Source: Bifidobacterium sp.
GTDB taxonomy: Bacteria; Actinomycetota; Actinomycetes; Actinomycetales; Bifidobacteriaceae
DNA length: 36,501 nt
Assembly (NCBI RefSeq): GCF_022640935.1
Contig: NZ_JALCCV010000023.1
Location: forward strand, 1-36,501
Direction of reading: 5' to 3'
Shown: positions 26,747 to 36,425 of the stretch, piece by piece
Numbering within the stretch: position 1 is the first letter of the stretch
How the letters are laid out: every line of letters starts with the position of its first letter
Made by a program: the position numbers and the translations under genes
The notes under the pieces: generated by a model
What the model saw: only the letters and a program-made list of their open reading frames with translations
The model's database searches: none
What the model was told of the DNA's origin: nothing

Positions 26747-29404
26747 TCACGCCACAAACCCGATTGGCGCATCAAGCTCCACGCCGGATGCGTCGCGGCG
26801 CATATCCGGTTTCGGCAGGTCGATCGGCGAGCCGGAAGCTGTGCTGGCGCGCAGCGGATACGAGCCTGTCCATGCGGCGATCAGCGTGTTCTGGCCTTTG
26901 AGGAAGCGCTGGGAGCGCACGCCGCCGGTGCCACGGCCCTTCATGGGGTACATTTCGAGCGGCGTGACCTTGGCGGCGCCGTTCTCTGTGCCCTCGAGCG
27001 CATCGGCATCGCCGGCCACGGTGAGCACTACGGCTCCGGATGCGGAGAACAGGCCGTTCTCGCCCTCCTCATAGGTCCAGGCGACCTTGCCGGCCTGCAC
27101 TACGTTGAACGTCTGGGCCCGGCAGCCTTCGGCGAGCTTGATGCCGGCCATACCGCCCGCTGTGCGCCCCTGCGGGCGCACAGCGGAGGCGGCAAAGGTG
27201 AGCAGCGAGGAATCCGAAGAGATGAAGACCAGCCGGTCCTCATCGGCCGCGGGTGCGGCGAAGAGCACGCGGTCGCCATCCTTGAGATCGATGACGCTCC
27301 ACGAATCCATGGTCGTGGGCGATTCCCGGTTCCAGCGTTTGACGATGCCGGCGGCAGTACCGATGGCCAGCGGCGGCTCGTCATCGTCAAATGCAATGGC
27401 AGCGACGGCGTGCTCGCCGGCAATCGGGTTCGTGCTTTCGGTTTGCGTCAGCAGCTCGTCGGCCTTGACCGCCCCGCTCAGCGACAAGGTGACCGAGGCC
27501 GGCAAGGCAGGCAGATCGGCCACCTGCGCGAGCACCAGGCGGCCGGCAGAAGTGACGAGGCCATAAGAGGCCAGAGTGGTCGTGAGGAAGACGACGACGA
27601 TCTGGTCGTCGGCAGCGCGCCCGTCAGAAGCGGAATGCGTCTGCCAGATGTCCAAGGCGCTCGGCGTGCTGCGGGCGATCAGTCCTGAAGCGCTCATCAG
27701 CACGGTGCATGGCTCGTCGTCCAGCTGCAGCGCCGAAGCCGCCTCCTCGGCGTTCCCGGCCTTGCGCGCGGCGGCGGCGGCCTTGACGCCTTCAGCGGCA
27801 GAGGACACGGTTTTGGCCGCGCGCATGGCCGCCAGCGCCGAGGCGGATAGCGTTTCGTCGCCTTCGGCGCTCACCGGCACCAGCTCGCCGGAAGGGCCCT
27901 GATCGAGCAGCACCGTGCGGCGCGGCGTGCCCCAGGACGCCACGGCCTCATCCATTTCATCGGTGATGACTTGATCCAGCGCCTCGCTGGAAGCCAGAAT
28001 GCGCTCCAGCTCCTCGATGCTGCGCTTCAAATCGTCGCGCTCGGCTTCGAGCTCGATGCGGCTCATGCGCGTCAGCCTGCGCAACCGCAGATCGAGTATG
28101 TACTGGGCCTGGATCTCGTCGAGGTCGAAGACGGCCATCAATCGTGTTTTGGCGCTGTCGGCATCTTCGGAAGTACGAATGACCTGAATGACCTCGTCGA
28201 TGTCGATCATGGCCAGCAGCAGGCCTTCGACCAGATGCAGCCGCTCCTGCGCCTTCCTGCGGCGGTATTCGCTGCGGCGTCTGATGACGGCGCGCCGGTG
28301 CCCGACCCACACTTCGAGCATCTCCTTGAGGCCCAAGGTATGCGGGCGGCCATCGACCAGCGCGACGTTGTTGATCGAGAAATTCTCTTGCAGAGGAGTG
28401 AACTTGAACAGCTGCGCGAGCACGGCGCTGGGATCGAAGCCGGTTTTGACCTCGATGACCAGGCGGGTGCCGTTGCGCCGGTCGGTCAGGTCGATCGCAC
28501 CGGAGATGCCTTCGAGCTTGTGGTTCTTCACATTCTCGGAGATGCGTTCGAGCACGCGCTCGGGACCGACCATGAATGGCAGTTCGGTAACGACGATCGC
28601 CCGTTTGCGCGCCGTCACGTTTTCCAGGTGCGTGGCCGCGCGGGTCGTCAGCGTGCCGCGTCCGGTCGCATAGGCCTCGCGGATGCCGTCGCGGCCGATG
28701 ACGATGCCGCCGCCTGGCCAGTCGGGCCCTGGCACGAAGCGCATGAGGTCCTCAAGTGTGGCATCGGGATGATGCATGAGATGCTTGGCTGCGGCGACCG
28801 TTTCGCCGAGGTTGTGCGTAGCCATATTCGTGGCCATGCCTACGGCGATGCCAGAAGCGCCGTTGACCAGCAGATTCGGGATCGCACTGGGCAGCACGAC
28901 CGGCTCATGCAGCTTGTTGTCGTAGTTCGGCGCGAAATCGACCGTATCCTCGTCGATGCTGGCGTTCATTCCCAACGCCGCTGGAGCCAATCGTGCCTCG
29001 GTGTATCGTGATGCCGCCGGCCCGTCGTCGAGCGAGCCGAAGTTGCCGTGGCCGTCGACCAGCGGCAGCCGCATGGCGAAAGGCTGCGCCAGGCGCACCA
29101 TGGCCTCGTATATGGCCGAATCGCCGTGCGGGTGCAGCTTGCCCATCACTTCGCCTACCACGCGTGCCGATTTCATGTACGAGCGGTCGGGCGTGAGATT
29201 CATCTGGCCCATTTGATAGATAATGCGCCGTTGCACCGGCTTCAGTCCATCGCGGGCGTCCGGCAGCGCGCGCGCATAGATCACCGAGTATGCGTATTCG
29301 AGGTAGGACTTGCTCATCTCCTCGTTCAGCGGCGTCTCGACGATATGCTCCTTGACCGTGCGCGGGTCGAAGGACGCCTGAGCCGATTTGCGAGCGCGTG
29401 CCAT
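26747..29404 (-). CDS. parC: DNA topoisomerase IV subunit A
   Basis: ParC is the DNA-breaking and rejoining subunit that works with ParE to decatenate chromosomes. From ATG 29404 the protein is 885 residues. The winged-helix region carries the quinolone-determining block [12 protein letters not shown] (from residue 91) with Ser96 and Glu100 equivalent to E. coli ParC Ser80 and Glu84, so it looks wild-type. The catalytic Arg133-Tyr134 is in ASRYTE. Coiled-coil segments follow, then an Ala-rich stretch (about 510-560), then the C-terminal beta-pinwheel with [12 protein letters not shown] and [19 protein letters not shown] rather than HPHGDAS and the lack of a classical GyrA box favour ParC. AAGGGAG before ATG 29404 sets the start; upstream codons encode unrelated sequence. 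Confidence 0.9.
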   Translation of the reverse strand: MARARKSAQASFDPRTVKEHIVETPLNEEMSKSYLEYAYSVIYARALPDARDGLKPVQRRIIYQMGQMNLTPDRSYMKSARVVGEVMGKLHPHGDSAIYEAMVRLAQPFAMRLPLVDGHGNFGSLDDGPAASRYTEARLAPAALGMNASIDEDTVDFAPNYDNKLHEPVVLPSAIPNLLVNGASGIAVGMATNMATHNLGETVAAAKHLMHHPDATLEDLMRFVPGPDWPGGGIVIGRDGIREAYATGRGTLTTRAATHLENVTARKRAIVVTELPFMVGPERVLERISENVKNHKLEGISGAIDLTDRRNGTRLVIEVKTGFDPSAVLAQLFKFTPLQENFSINNVALVDGRPHTLGLKEMLEVWVGHRRAVIRRRSEYRRRKAQERLHLVEGLLLAMIDIDEVIQVIRTSEDADSAKTRLMAVFDLDEIQAQYILDLRLRRLTRMSRIELEAERDDLKRSIEELERILASSEALDQVITDEMDEAVASWGTPRRTVLLDQGPSGELVPVSAEGDETLSASALAAMRAAKTVSSAAEGVKAAAAARKAGNAEEAASALQLDDEPCTVLMSASGLIARSTPSALDIWQTHSASDGRAADDQIVVVFLTTTLASYGLVTSAGRLVLAQVADLPALPASVTLSLSGAVKADELLTQTESTNPIAGEHAVAAIAFDDDEPPLAIGTAAGIVKRWNRESPTTMDSWSVIDLKDGDRVLFAAPAADEDRLVFISSDSSLLTFAASAVRPQGRTAGGMAGIKLAEGCRAQTFNVVQAGKVAWTYEEGENGLFSASGAVVLTVAGDADALEGTENGAAKVTPLEMYPMKGRGTGGVRSQRFLKGQNTLIAAWTGSYPLRASTASGSPIDLPKPDMRRDASGVELDAPIGFVA

Positions 29405-29434
29405 GCCGGAAACTCCCTTGCCTGTTGAATGCGA

Positions 29435-29466
29435 TTGACGATTAGAGTGTGAACCGCCCCATAATA
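29435..29466. promoter_or_regulatory. Overlapping divergent promoter-like boxes, parC and phosphodiesterase gene
   Basis: On the plus strand TTGACG (29435-29440) and CATAAT (29460-29465) are 19 bases apart, giving a transcript start about 50 bases before the phosphodiesterase gene. On the minus strand TATTAT (reverse of 29461-29466) is a good -10 for parC but has no convincing -35. The two -10 boxes overlap. Confidence 0.35.
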
Positions 29467-29521
29467 TCCCAAACGGTCGGCCAACAGCGTTTCCAAGCTC
29501 TTTTCGCGCTGCGGTGCTTGA

Positions 29522-30790
29522 ATGGTGCGTATGAGCGTTGATGTGCCGGATCGGAAGACTTTGCTGGAGTTCGTAGCGACCGCCCGGTATGGGGATTTCG
29601 ATGGTATGGCGAACGGCACGGGCGGCGACCTTGCCGCCACCGTGTTGCAGCGGGGCGGGGCGAGGCACTTGTCGTCTGTATTGCCCGCGGTCTCCAGTGC
29701 CATCGGCCGTCCGGTAACCACCGCCGTACACAGGGATCCCGGCGCGTTGCAGACTGCGCTAGGGTTCCCGGACGCCAGCTCGGCCATCGTCGTACTCGTG
29801 GACGGTTTGGGCTTTTGGAATCTCAATCTGCGCATCGGGCATGTGCCCTACCTGCGCTCGCTGTTGCGTGAGCCTGTGAATCAGCAACCTATTTCGACCT
29901 GCTCGCCGAGCACTACCGTCGCCGCGATGGCGACCTTCGGCACTGGCACCTGCCCGGGGCTCACCGGCATGGCAGGGTACACGCAGCGCAATCCGCAGAC
30001 GGGGGAGCTTTCGCAGCTCATTCAATTCAGGAATGCGATCGAGCCGCGCGACTTGCAGCGCCAGCCCACGATTTTCGAGCGTCTGGCCGGGCAAGGTGTG
30101 CCGGTCACCAGCTCAGGGCTGCCTAAATTCGCTGATTCGCCGTTAACCCAGGCGGCGTTGCGCGGCGCGCATTTCATCGGCAACGCGCAGCCGGGCAGCA
30201 GAGTCAGGGCTGCATGCCGGGCGGCGCAGAAGCCGGGGCTGACTTACCTTTATATTCGCGACACCGATAAGACGGGGCACACGTATGGCTGGAATTCCCC
30301 CGAATGGATAGCGGCCTTGGAAAGCGTCGACGCGCAGCTGGGCATGCTGCACCGCAACGCCCCGCGCGGCACGCTGATTGTGATCGTAGCGGACCACGGC
30401 ATGGTCTCCGCATTGCCCGAAGAGCGCATCGATATCGCGCTCACTCCGCAGCTGAAGGATGGCGTAGGCATGGTTGGCGGAGAGCCGCGCGCGCCGATGC
30501 TCTATGCCAGCGAAGGTTGCCCGGCCGGCGAAATCGCTGCGCGTTGGAGGGATTATCTGGGGGCTCGCGCGCTGGTGCGCACGCGCGATCAGGCGATCGC
30601 CGAAGGATTGCTCGGGCCGGTCGACCCACGCGTCGAGCCGATGATCGGCGACGTTCTGGTTCAGGTGTCGGGCAACATGACCATTGTGGATTCGCGCATC
30701 CAAAGCGACAAGGCCACGCGTCTGCCCAGCGTGCACGGCTCGCAGACCTTGATGGAAATGGACGTGCCTTGCCTCATCGATGCTATTTAA
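29522..30790 (+). CDS. Alkaline-phosphatase-fold nucleotide pyrophosphatase/phosphodiesterase family protein
   Basis: A 422-residue protein of the metal-dependent alkaline phosphatase superfamily, closest in motifs to nucleotide pyrophosphatase/phosphodiesterases. The metal and nucleophile residues can be traced: VDGLG (93-97, Asp94), the Thr nucleophile region [15 protein letters not shown] (STT at 130-132), [12 protein letters not shown] (Asp247 and Asp249, His253), VADHGM (Asp291-His292) and a late VHGSQ histidine (about 408). No signal peptide or membrane segment is visible, so it is probably cytoplasmic. The start is ATG 29522 or the ATG three codons later (29531); neither has a strong binding site. 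It diverges from parC and converges on sepH. The physiological substrate is unknown. Confidence 0.82.
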   Translation: MVRMSVDVPDRKTLLEFVATARYGDFDGMANGTGGDLAATVLQRGGARHLSSVLPAVSSAIGRPVTTAVHRDPGALQTALGFPDASSAIVVLVDGLGFWNLNLRIGHVPYLRSLLREPVNQQPISTCSPSTTVAAMATFGTGTCPGLTGMAGYTQRNPQTGELSQLIQFRNAIEPRDLQRQPTIFERLAGQGVPVTSSGLPKFADSPLTQAALRGAHFIGNAQPGSRVRAACRAAQKPGLTYLYIRDTDKTGHTYGWNSPEWIAALESVDAQLGMLHRNAPRGTLIVIVADHGMVSALPEERIDIALTPQLKDGVGMVGGEPRAPMLYASEGCPAGEIAARWRDYLGARALVRTRDQAIAEGLLGPVDPRVEPMIGDVLVQVSGNMTIVDSRIQSDKATRLPSVHGSQTLMEMDVPCLIDAI

Positions 30791-30852
30791 TTGATTGTTG
30801 CGTGACGTATTTTCTGCCGTGTGACGTTTTCAGATCGTAAGAAACGTTGGGA

Positions 30853-30878
30853 ATTCGCCATTTTCAATTCCGGCGAAT
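30853..30878. terminator. Weak hairpin between convergent phosphodiesterase gene and sepH
   Basis: ATTCGCC (30853-30859) and GGCGAAT (30872-30878) form a 7-bp stem with a 12-base T-rich loop. No T-run follows on either strand. Confidence 0.25.
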
Positions 30879-30957
30879 GCTTCACACGACGACTCGATGC
30901 GTCACATGACGATATTTGCGCCTCACGGAACTCGTCGGAATGCGGTAATCCGGCAAT

Positions 30958-32295
30958 TCAGTCGCCGAAGAGGATCTCGTCCCAGCTGGGGACCGCGGAA
31001 CGCCGGGATTTTCGCTTTGATGGCTTCGACGAATCGGGCTTGGCGTTCTTGCGCGCCGGATTCTTGCCCCTCTCGTCCACGTCATCGACTTCAGCCGTGC
31101 CAGCCGATGAGCCAGCGGCAGTGCCCGCGTCGGGTTGGACGCCAGGGAACAGCGATGGCTCGGCATGCATCACGGCCGCATTGGCGGGGCTATGGGCGTC
31201 GTCGAGGTGTGGGGAACGATTCGGCTTAGCTGCATGCGCGTCAGGGGCGGCACTCAGCGACGGCATGTCGAAAGCCGCGTCATCAGCGACGGATTTCGGC
31301 GGCTGCGTGTGGCCAAGCTCTCCTCGATTACGCTGGCCGCTGTGGTCCGGTTGAGGCTTCGGCGATGTTTGAGGTTTCGAAGGCGCCTGAGACGTTTGCG
31401 GTGTTTGCGCTGGCTGCAAAGAACGCAGCGAGTTCGTCTGTCCCGGCGTGTCGGGCCTGTCGGAATCCTGCCTCTCGGAATTCCGGGGTGAGACCGGGGT
31501 GAGACCGGGCGCCTGCCCATGAGTTCCGCTCTGCGCTGTATCTCCGGCCGTGCTCGGGGACTCCGATCCATCCGATCCCCATGCGGACACCGCCCGCTCG
31601 ATGCGCGCCGAACGGATTGAATCGCCAGGAATTCCCAGCACGATGGAGAATGCGTCATCGAGCTCACCGGCGACGTTCGCCGTGTCGCCGCCTTTCTCGC
31701 GATCCCTCGGGCTGAGTTCGCCGATCAGTCTTTTTGCTGCGGAATTGAGGCAGGCGACCGCATTGTCGTGCATGTTCCATGTCCATTCGGCGCGCAGGCG
31801 GCGGCCCGCCGAATCGAATTCGGCAGAAATCTTCCAAGGTTCGATCCCTCGGCGTGTCGCCTTCCACTGCACCGTCTCCATACCGATGCGCGCGGTGGCC
31901 AGCGTGCGTTCGATGAGCTCGGCCATGGTGTGCACATGGCTTTCCTTTGGTGCCGGCACGGCGAGGAACTGCTCGATGGCGTACTGCTTCTCGGTCTGCA
32001 CCGACGCCGAGAAGCGCCGCACCAGAGCAGGACTCAGGCCGTATCGCTGCGCCACGCGCGCAGGTTCGGCGCCGGCGCGGATCAGCGTCTGGATCTGCGA
32101 AATCGGCAGGCTTTGACCGGCCGCGGGCTGCTGCATGTCAAAGGACTCGGCTTTGATCTGCTTGGCTTCGAGCACAGCACGTTCCAAGGCATCGTCCACA
32201 TCCACTGCAAATCGTGCGCCGTGAGCCGAAAAAATGAGTTCGCCCGACGCTCCCACCGCGACGAAACTGGCCTGCGTGAGTGGCTTCTCCGGCAT
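30958..32295 (-). CDS. sepH: Septation protein SepH (DUF3071)
   Basis: SepH is an actinobacterial division protein that stimulates FtsZ assembly at the division site. The 445-residue protein has the conserved N-terminal DUF3071 domain (about 1-195), which includes a helix-turn-helix-like segment (67-97, IQTLIRAGAEPARVAQRYGL then SPALVRRF) and WKATRRGIEPWKISAEF. A long Pro/Ser/Gln/Thr-rich disordered middle follows (about 215-415). The C-terminus is a short conserved tail with a basic KRKSRRS and VPSWDEILFGD, a hallmark of the family. The start ATG 32295 has GGAAAG about ten bases upstream. In Streptomyces, sepH also lies near hrdB, parE, parC and dut, which supports the assignment. It diverges from the DUF4193 gene. 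Confidence 0.92.
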   Translation of the reverse strand: MPEKPLTQASFVAVGASGELIFSAHGARFAVDVDDALERAVLEAKQIKAESFDMQQPAAGQSLPISQIQTLIRAGAEPARVAQRYGLSPALVRRFSASVQTEKQYAIEQFLAVPAPKESHVHTMAELIERTLATARIGMETVQWKATRRGIEPWKISAEFDSAGRRLRAEWTWNMHDNAVACLNSAAKRLIGELSPRDREKGGDTANVAGELDDAFSIVLGIPGDSIRSARIERAVSAWGSDGSESPSTAGDTAQSGTHGQAPGLTPVSPRNSERQDSDRPDTPGQTNSLRSLQPAQTPQTSQAPSKPQTSPKPQPDHSGQRNRGELGHTQPPKSVADDAAFDMPSLSAAPDAHAAKPNRSPHLDDAHSPANAAVMHAEPSLFPGVQPDAGTAAGSSAGTAEVDDVDERGKNPARKNAKPDSSKPSKRKSRRSAVPSWDEILFGD

Positions 32296-32359
32296 TACGC
32301 ACCGCTTTCCTCAGTATTACTCGACATATTCATCTGCTTATTTCCATTGTGCCCCACGT

Positions 32360-32436
32360 GTCGTATTTTACGAGCTTTTCGAATCGTGTATCCTATGCGG
32401 GGTACAAGTCATGTATTCTATGGCGCATAATACGAC
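32360..32436. promoter_or_regulatory. Nested inverted repeats in the sepH/DUF4193 promoter gap
   Basis: Three inverted repeats sit inside one another: GTCGTATT (32360-32367) with AATACGAC (32429-32436), TATGCG (32394-32399) with CGCATA (32424-32429), and TACA (32403-32406) with TGTA (32412-32415). A -10-like CATAAT (32426-32431) for the DUF4193-dut pair falls inside the right arm. This could be an operator or a transcribed fold. Confidence 0.4.
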
Positions 32437-32457
32437 GTCACGGACGAAAGGATTGCG

Positions 32458-32751
32458 ATGGCCCAAGATTATGACTCCCCTCGTAACAAGGACGAGGACG
32501 AAGAATCGCTGCAGGAACTTGGCAAGGGATCGCAGAACTCCTCGGAGGAAATCGACGACGACGAAAACGCCATTGCCGAAGATTATGAGCTGCCGGGCGC
32601 TGACCTCAGCAATGAGGATGCATCGGTCACCGTCATCCCCATGCAGGGCGACGAGTTCATCTGCTCGCAGTGCTTCCTCGTGAAGCATCGCAGCCAGCTG
32701 GCCTACATGGACGAGAACGGCCAACCGGTCTGCAAGGAGTGCGCCGCCTGA
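32458..32751 (+). CDS. DUF4193 zinc-ribbon protein
   Basis: A 97-residue actinobacterial protein of unknown function. The N-terminal half is strongly acidic (DEDEES, EEIDDDENAIAEDYELPGADL). The C-terminal third is a zinc ribbon with CSQC (Cys69, Cys72) and CKEC (Cys92, Cys95) around FLVKHRSQLAYMDENGQPV. The pattern and length match DUF4193, which is conserved beside dut and sigA in actinobacteria, including mycobacteria. GAAAGGA lies about six bases before the ATG. The stop overlaps the dut start as TGATG, so the two genes are translationally coupled. No enzyme activity is suggested; a nucleic-acid or polymerase-binding role would be a guess. Confidence 0.9.
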   Translation: MAQDYDSPRNKDEDEESLQELGKGSQNSSEEIDDDENAIAEDYELPGADLSNEDASVTVIPMQGDEFICSQCFLVKHRSQLAYMDENGQPVCKECAA

Positions 32752-33227
32752 TGGCCTACGACGAGGCATACAACGAGCCGGAGCAGGTCGAGGTGCTAGT
32801 GCGCTCCCTTGACGCATCTCATCCGGTGGCACTCGCTTATGCGCTTGCAGGGGACGCCGGAGCAGACTTGCGCACTGCCCAGGATTTCACGCTCAAGCCG
32901 TTCCAGCGGGCCTTGGTGCCCACTGGCGTCGCCATTGCGTTGCCGGCCGGCTACGTCGGTCTGGTCCATCCGCGCTCGGGACTTGCCGCCAAGCAGGGGG
33001 TCACCGTGCTCAATGCGCCGGGTACGATCGACGCCGGTTACCGTGGCGAAATCAAAGTGCCGATCATCAATCTGGATCCGGAGCATACGGCAGTATTCCA
33101 CGCGGGAGATCGTATCGCGCAGCTCGTCATCCAACGCTACGTCGAGGCCCGCTTCGTGCCGGCTGAAATATTGCCCGGCTCTGATCGCGCGCAGCGTGGC
33201 TTCGGGTCGACGGGGATATCGGCGTGA
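32751..33227 (+). CDS. dut: Deoxyuridine 5'-triphosphate nucleotidohydrolase
   Basis: Trimeric dUTPase hydrolyses dUTP to dUMP and pyrophosphate, keeping uracil out of DNA and supplying dUMP for thymidylate. The 158-residue protein has all five family motifs: AGDAGADL (33-40), HPRSGLA (73-79), GTIDAGYRGE (91-100, catalytic Asp94), GDRIAQ (119-124) and RGFGSTG (149-155). The ATG at 32751 overlaps the TGA of the DUF4193 gene by one base. The frame is open upstream inside that gene but not dUTPase-like, so this start is the natural one. The complete motif V suggests a normally closing active site. rel follows 133 bases downstream and may have its own promoter. Confidence 0.96.
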   Translation: MAYDEAYNEPEQVEVLVRSLDASHPVALAYALAGDAGADLRTAQDFTLKPFQRALVPTGVAIALPAGYVGLVHPRSGLAAKQGVTVLNAPGTIDAGYRGEIKVPIINLDPEHTAVFHAGDRIAQLVIQRYVEARFVPAEILPGSDRAQRGFGSTGISA

Positions 33228-33295
33228 CGCCTATACTCGGTTCCGTTCTCGGTTTCGACCGCCGGTGCCTGCGGCACATGCCGCGCCGCCCGCGA

Positions 33296-33322
33296 CGTGC
33301 CGATAGTGAAACGGTCGGCACG
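33296..33322. promoter_or_regulatory. Inverted repeat between dut and rel
   Basis: CGTGCCGA (33296-33303) and TCGGCACG (33315-33322) are a perfect 8-bp inverted repeat with an 11-base spacer, 39 bases before the rel start. A -10-like TAGGAT (33327-33332) follows closely. It may be a dut terminator without a T-run or an operator at the rel promoter. Another small hairpin, GTGCC/GGCAC, lies at 33265-33277. Confidence 0.4.
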
Positions 33323-33360
33323 ACGGTAGGATAAGGAACCAATGCGAGGGAGGTGAATGG

Positions 33361-35688
33361 ATGGCTGACAAGGATAACGAGGATAATTCGGCTCGTACAT
33401 TAGGCTGTGAGATCAGCAGCGATCCGCTCGATCCGCTCGCTCCGATCGTGCGCATATGCTTCTATCATCATCCGGACGAGGATATGGAGATACTTGAGCG
33501 AGCCTATCGACGCGCGCTCAAGCAGCATTCCGCCCAACGCCGCAAGTCCGGCGAGCCGTACATCATCCATCCGCTCGCCGTCTCCCAGATCCTCGCCGAT
33601 CTGGGCATGGGCCCCACCGTCGTGGCCGCCGGTCTGCTGCATGACACGGTTGAGGACACCAATTACAGCTTGGACCAGTGCCGCGCCGAATTCGGCGATA
33701 TGGTCACCGGATTGGTCGATGGCGTCACCAAGCTCACGAAGATGGACTATGGCGATTCGGCGCAGGCCGAGACGATCCGCAAGATGGTCGTGGCTATGAG
33801 CCGCGACGTGCGCGTGTTGGTCGTGAAATTGGCCGATCGGGTTCATAACGCCCGCACTTGGCGGTACGTCAAGCCCTCCAGCGCGCAAAAGAAAGCCCGC
33901 GAAACGCTTGACGTCTATGCGCCGCTGGCGAACCGGCTGGGCATGAACGCCATCAAAACCGAGCTGGAGGAACTGAGCTTCAAGGTCCTCTATCCGAAGA
34001 TATACAACGAAATCGTCGTGCTCGTAGCCCGCCGGGCCGGGCAACGCGACGTGTACCTCAAGCAGATACTGGCCGAGATCAACGAGGATCTCGCCTCCCA
34101 GCACATCGAAGCCACCGTCAGCGGGCGGCCGAAAGACTATTTCTCGATCTATCAGAAAATGATCGTGCGCGGCCATGATTTCTCCAGCATCTACGACCTG
34201 ATGGGCGTGCGCATCATCGTGGACACCATACAGGACTGCTATGCGGCCCTAGGCGCGGTCCACGCGCGTTGGAGTCCGGTGCCAGGCCGGTTCAAGGATT
34301 ACATCGCGATGCCCAAGCTCAACATGTACCAGAGCCTGCACACCACGGTCGTCGGCCCGGGCGGCAAGCCCGTCGAAATACAGATCCGTACTTGGGACAT
34401 GCATCGCCGCGCCGAATTTGGCATCGCGGCCCATTGGCGCTACAAGGAGAATGGCCAGGCCGGCCGGCCGTTAAGCGCTCCGGACAAGTCCGACCGCAAG
34501 CGCGAGGACATCGGCCATCAGGAGCTGAGCGAGGCCGACAATCTCAAATGGATTCAGCAGCTCGCCGACTGGACGAGCGAGACGCCTGATTCCAACGAAT
34601 TCCTCGGCTCGCTCAAAGAGGATCTGGGCTCCGCCGAGGTCTATGTGTTCACGCCGAAAGGCAAGATCATTTCGCTGCCGGCCCGCGCCACGCCCATCGA
34701 CTTCGCGTATGCCGTGCACACCGAGGTCGGCCACCGCACCATGGGCGCGCGCGTCAACGGCCGTCTGGTGCCGCTGGACACCGTGTTGGAGAACGGCGAT
34801 ACGGTCGAGGTGCTCACCTCGAAATCCGATAACGCCGGGCCGTCGCGCGATTGGCTCAGCTTCGCGAAAAGCCCGAAGGCGCGCAACAAGATCCGCCAAT
34901 GGTTCAGCAAGGAACGCCGTTCGGAGGCCATCGAAGAAGGCCGCGACGAGCTGACCCGCGCCATGCGCAAGCGCGGCTTGCCGGTGGCTTCGATGCTCAC
35001 GCCCGAGGCGCTGATCGGCATCGCCGACGACCTGAACCTCGACAATGCGGACGCCGTATTCGCCGCGATCGGCGACGGCCAGATTTCGACGCAGAACGCC
35101 ATCGCCCACTTGGTCAAGGATGCCGGCTCGGACGAGGTCAGCGAGGAAGTCGAGCAGGAGGCGCTGCCGCTGCGCCAGATCGAGCATGGCAAGGCCAAGA
35201 CCAGTTCCTCGGGCGTGGCCGTCAAGGATGTAGGCGATGTGTGGGTCAAACTGGCCCGTTGCTGCACGCCTGTTCCCGGTGATGCGATCGTCGGCTTCAT
35301 TACGCGCAACCAGGGCGTTTCCGTGCACCGCGCCGACTGCCAGAACATGCTCGATTTGGAAAAACACCAGCCCGAGCGGGTCATCGAAGTCGAATGGACC
35401 AGCACCAAGGGCTCGTTCATGGTCAGGATCCAAGTCGAGGCGCTTGACCGCCCGCATCTGCTTTCCGATGTGACACGAGTGCTCTCCGATCACGGCGTCA
35501 ACATCATCTCCGGCTCGGTCTCCACCGGTTCGGACCGCGTCGCTACCAGCCAATTCTCCTTCGAAATGGCCGATCCCCAGCATCTGAACCGGCTATTGGC
35601 ATCGGTGCGCAAGATCGACGGCGTCTTCGATGTCTACCGCATCACCGGTGCCAAGGATTCTGCCGAACCCCGCCTGCGCAAGATGTAG
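33361..35688 (+). CDS. rel: Bifunctional (p)ppGpp synthetase/hydrolase Rel
   Basis: Rel makes and degrades the alarmone (p)ppGpp and so controls the stringent response on ribosomes. The 775-residue protein has the HD hydrolase domain with IIHPLAVSQIL and HDTVED (94-99) and the KLADRVHNART block. The synthetase domain follows with GRPKDYFSIYQKM, YDLMGVRIIV and RFKD (310-313). RFKD in place of EXDD marks a bifunctional enzyme, and the hydrolase HD residues are intact. Next are the TGS domain (about 428-488, VYVFTPKGKIISLP), a helical and zinc-finger-like segment with ARCCTPVPGD and HRADC, and a C-terminal ACT domain. ATG 33361 follows GAGGGAGG by about nine bases. It converges on the cyclophilin gene. 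Confidence 0.96.
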   Translation: MADKDNEDNSARTLGCEISSDPLDPLAPIVRICFYHHPDEDMEILERAYRRALKQHSAQRRKSGEPYIIHPLAVSQILADLGMGPTVVAAGLLHDTVEDTNYSLDQCRAEFGDMVTGLVDGVTKLTKMDYGDSAQAETIRKMVVAMSRDVRVLVVKLADRVHNARTWRYVKPSSAQKKARETLDVYAPLANRLGMNAIKTELEELSFKVLYPKIYNEIVVLVARRAGQRDVYLKQILAEINEDLASQHIEATVSGRPKDYFSIYQKMIVRGHDFSSIYDLMGVRIIVDTIQDCYAALGAVHARWSPVPGRFKDYIAMPKLNMYQSLHTTVVGPGGKPVEIQIRTWDMHRRAEFGIAAHWRYKENGQAGRPLSAPDKSDRKREDIGHQELSEADNLKWIQQLADWTSETPDSNEFLGSLKEDLGSAEVYVFTPKGKIISLPARATPIDFAYAVHTEVGHRTMGARVNGRLVPLDTVLENGDTVEVLTSKSDNAGPSRDWLSFAKSPKARNKIRQWFSKERRSEAIEEGRDELTRAMRKRGLPVASMLTPEALIGIADDLNLDNADAVFAAIGDGQISTQNAIAHLVKDAGSDEVSEEVEQEALPLRQIEHGKAKTSSSGVAVKDVGDVWVKLARCCTPVPGDAIVGFITRNQGVSVHRADCQNMLDLEKHQPERVIEVEWTSTKGSFMVRIQVEALDRPHLLSDVTRVLSDHGVNIISGSVSTGSDRVATSQFSFEMADPQHLNRLLASVRKIDGVFDVYRITGAKDSAEPRLRKM

Positions 35689-35796
35689 CACGGCGGAGTT
35701 CGGCTCTGACTGTGCACGGGGCGGGCGCGATGCTGAAGGGCATTGAGTCGGTCAACCGCCCGGGTTTGGGAAACAACGGCATCGAGCCGATAACGC

Positions 35797-35835
35797 AAAA
35801 TCCCCGCTCTGGCGTAGAAGACCGGGGCGGGGATT
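35797..35835 (-). terminator. Intrinsic terminator of the cyclophilin gene
   Basis: AATCCCCGCTCTGG (35799-35812) pairs with CCGGGGCGGGGATT (35822-35835), a 14-bp stem with wobble pairs and a 9-base loop. On the minus strand it is followed by a T-run (ATTTTG), so it best fits the leftward cyclophilin gene. It may also stop read-through from rel. Confidence 0.65.
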
Positions 35836-35888
35836 GATGGAAATGAAGAGGCGGGCGGAACATCTCGCAGCGTCAGTGGCGCAAGCGT

Positions 35889-36425
35889 CTATTTCACTTC
35901 AACGGAGATAATGACGGCCGGCTCCAGCGGGGCGTCGGAGTGGTCGGTGGGGACGGCCTCGAGCTTGGCCACGACGGCTTTGGATTCGTCATCGGCGACC
36001 TCGCCGAAAATCGTGTGGTGGCCGTTGAGCCACGGGGTCGCGACGGTGGTGATGAAGAACTGGGAGCCGTTCGTGCCGTGGATCTTGCCGTCGGCGCCTC
36101 GGCGCAGCCCGGCGTTCGCCATGGCCAGCAGGTAGGGCCGGTCGAAGGTCAACGAGGTGTCGATCTCGTCGTCGAAATCGTATCCGGGGCCGCCAGTGCC
36201 ATTGCCCAGCGGGCAGCCGCCTTGGATCATGAAATCCTTGATGATGCGGTGGAAGGTCAGCCCGTCGTAGAACGGATCGTGCGAGGTCTCGCCGGTAAGC
36301 GGGTTCGTCCACTCCTTTTCGCCGGTGGCCAAGGAACGGAAGTTCTCGACGGTTTGCGGCGCCTTGTCGTCAAAAAGGTTGATGGTGATGTCACCTTCGG
36401 AGGTGTGCATGATTACGGTAGTCAT
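35889..36425 (-). CDS. ppiA: Cyclophilin-type peptidyl-prolyl cis-trans isomerase
   Basis: Cyclophilins catalyse cis-trans isomerisation of prolyl bonds and help folding. The 178-residue protein begins [19 protein letters not shown] and carries the catalytic block [13 protein letters not shown] (58-70, with Arg60, Phe65, Gln68), then GSQFFITT (120-127) and [13 protein letters not shown] (131-143, with a Trp and His pocket). There is no signal peptide or membrane helix, so it is the cytoplasmic type. A GTG six codons upstream (36443) would add MEESED. I prefer ATG 36425 because the canonical family N-terminus starts there, though neither has a strong ribosome binding site. It converges on rel, with an intrinsic terminator between. 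The remaining 36444-36501 is upstream sequence without a complete feature. Confidence 0.92.
   Translation of the reverse strand: MTTVIMHTSEGDITINLFDDKAPQTVENFRSLATGEKEWTNPLTGETSHDPFYDGLTFHRIIKDFMIQGGCPLGNGTGGPGYDFDDEIDTSLTFDRPYLLAMANAGLRRGADGKIHGTNGSQFFITTVATPWLNGHHTIFGEVADDESKAVVAKLEAVPTDHSDAPLEPAVIISVEVK

Noticed and set aside
26747..29404. parC as the gyrase A subunit
   Set aside because: The [12 protein letters not shown] block and the absence of a classical GyrA box favour ParC, and a matching ParE lies in the window. A phylogeny would settle it.
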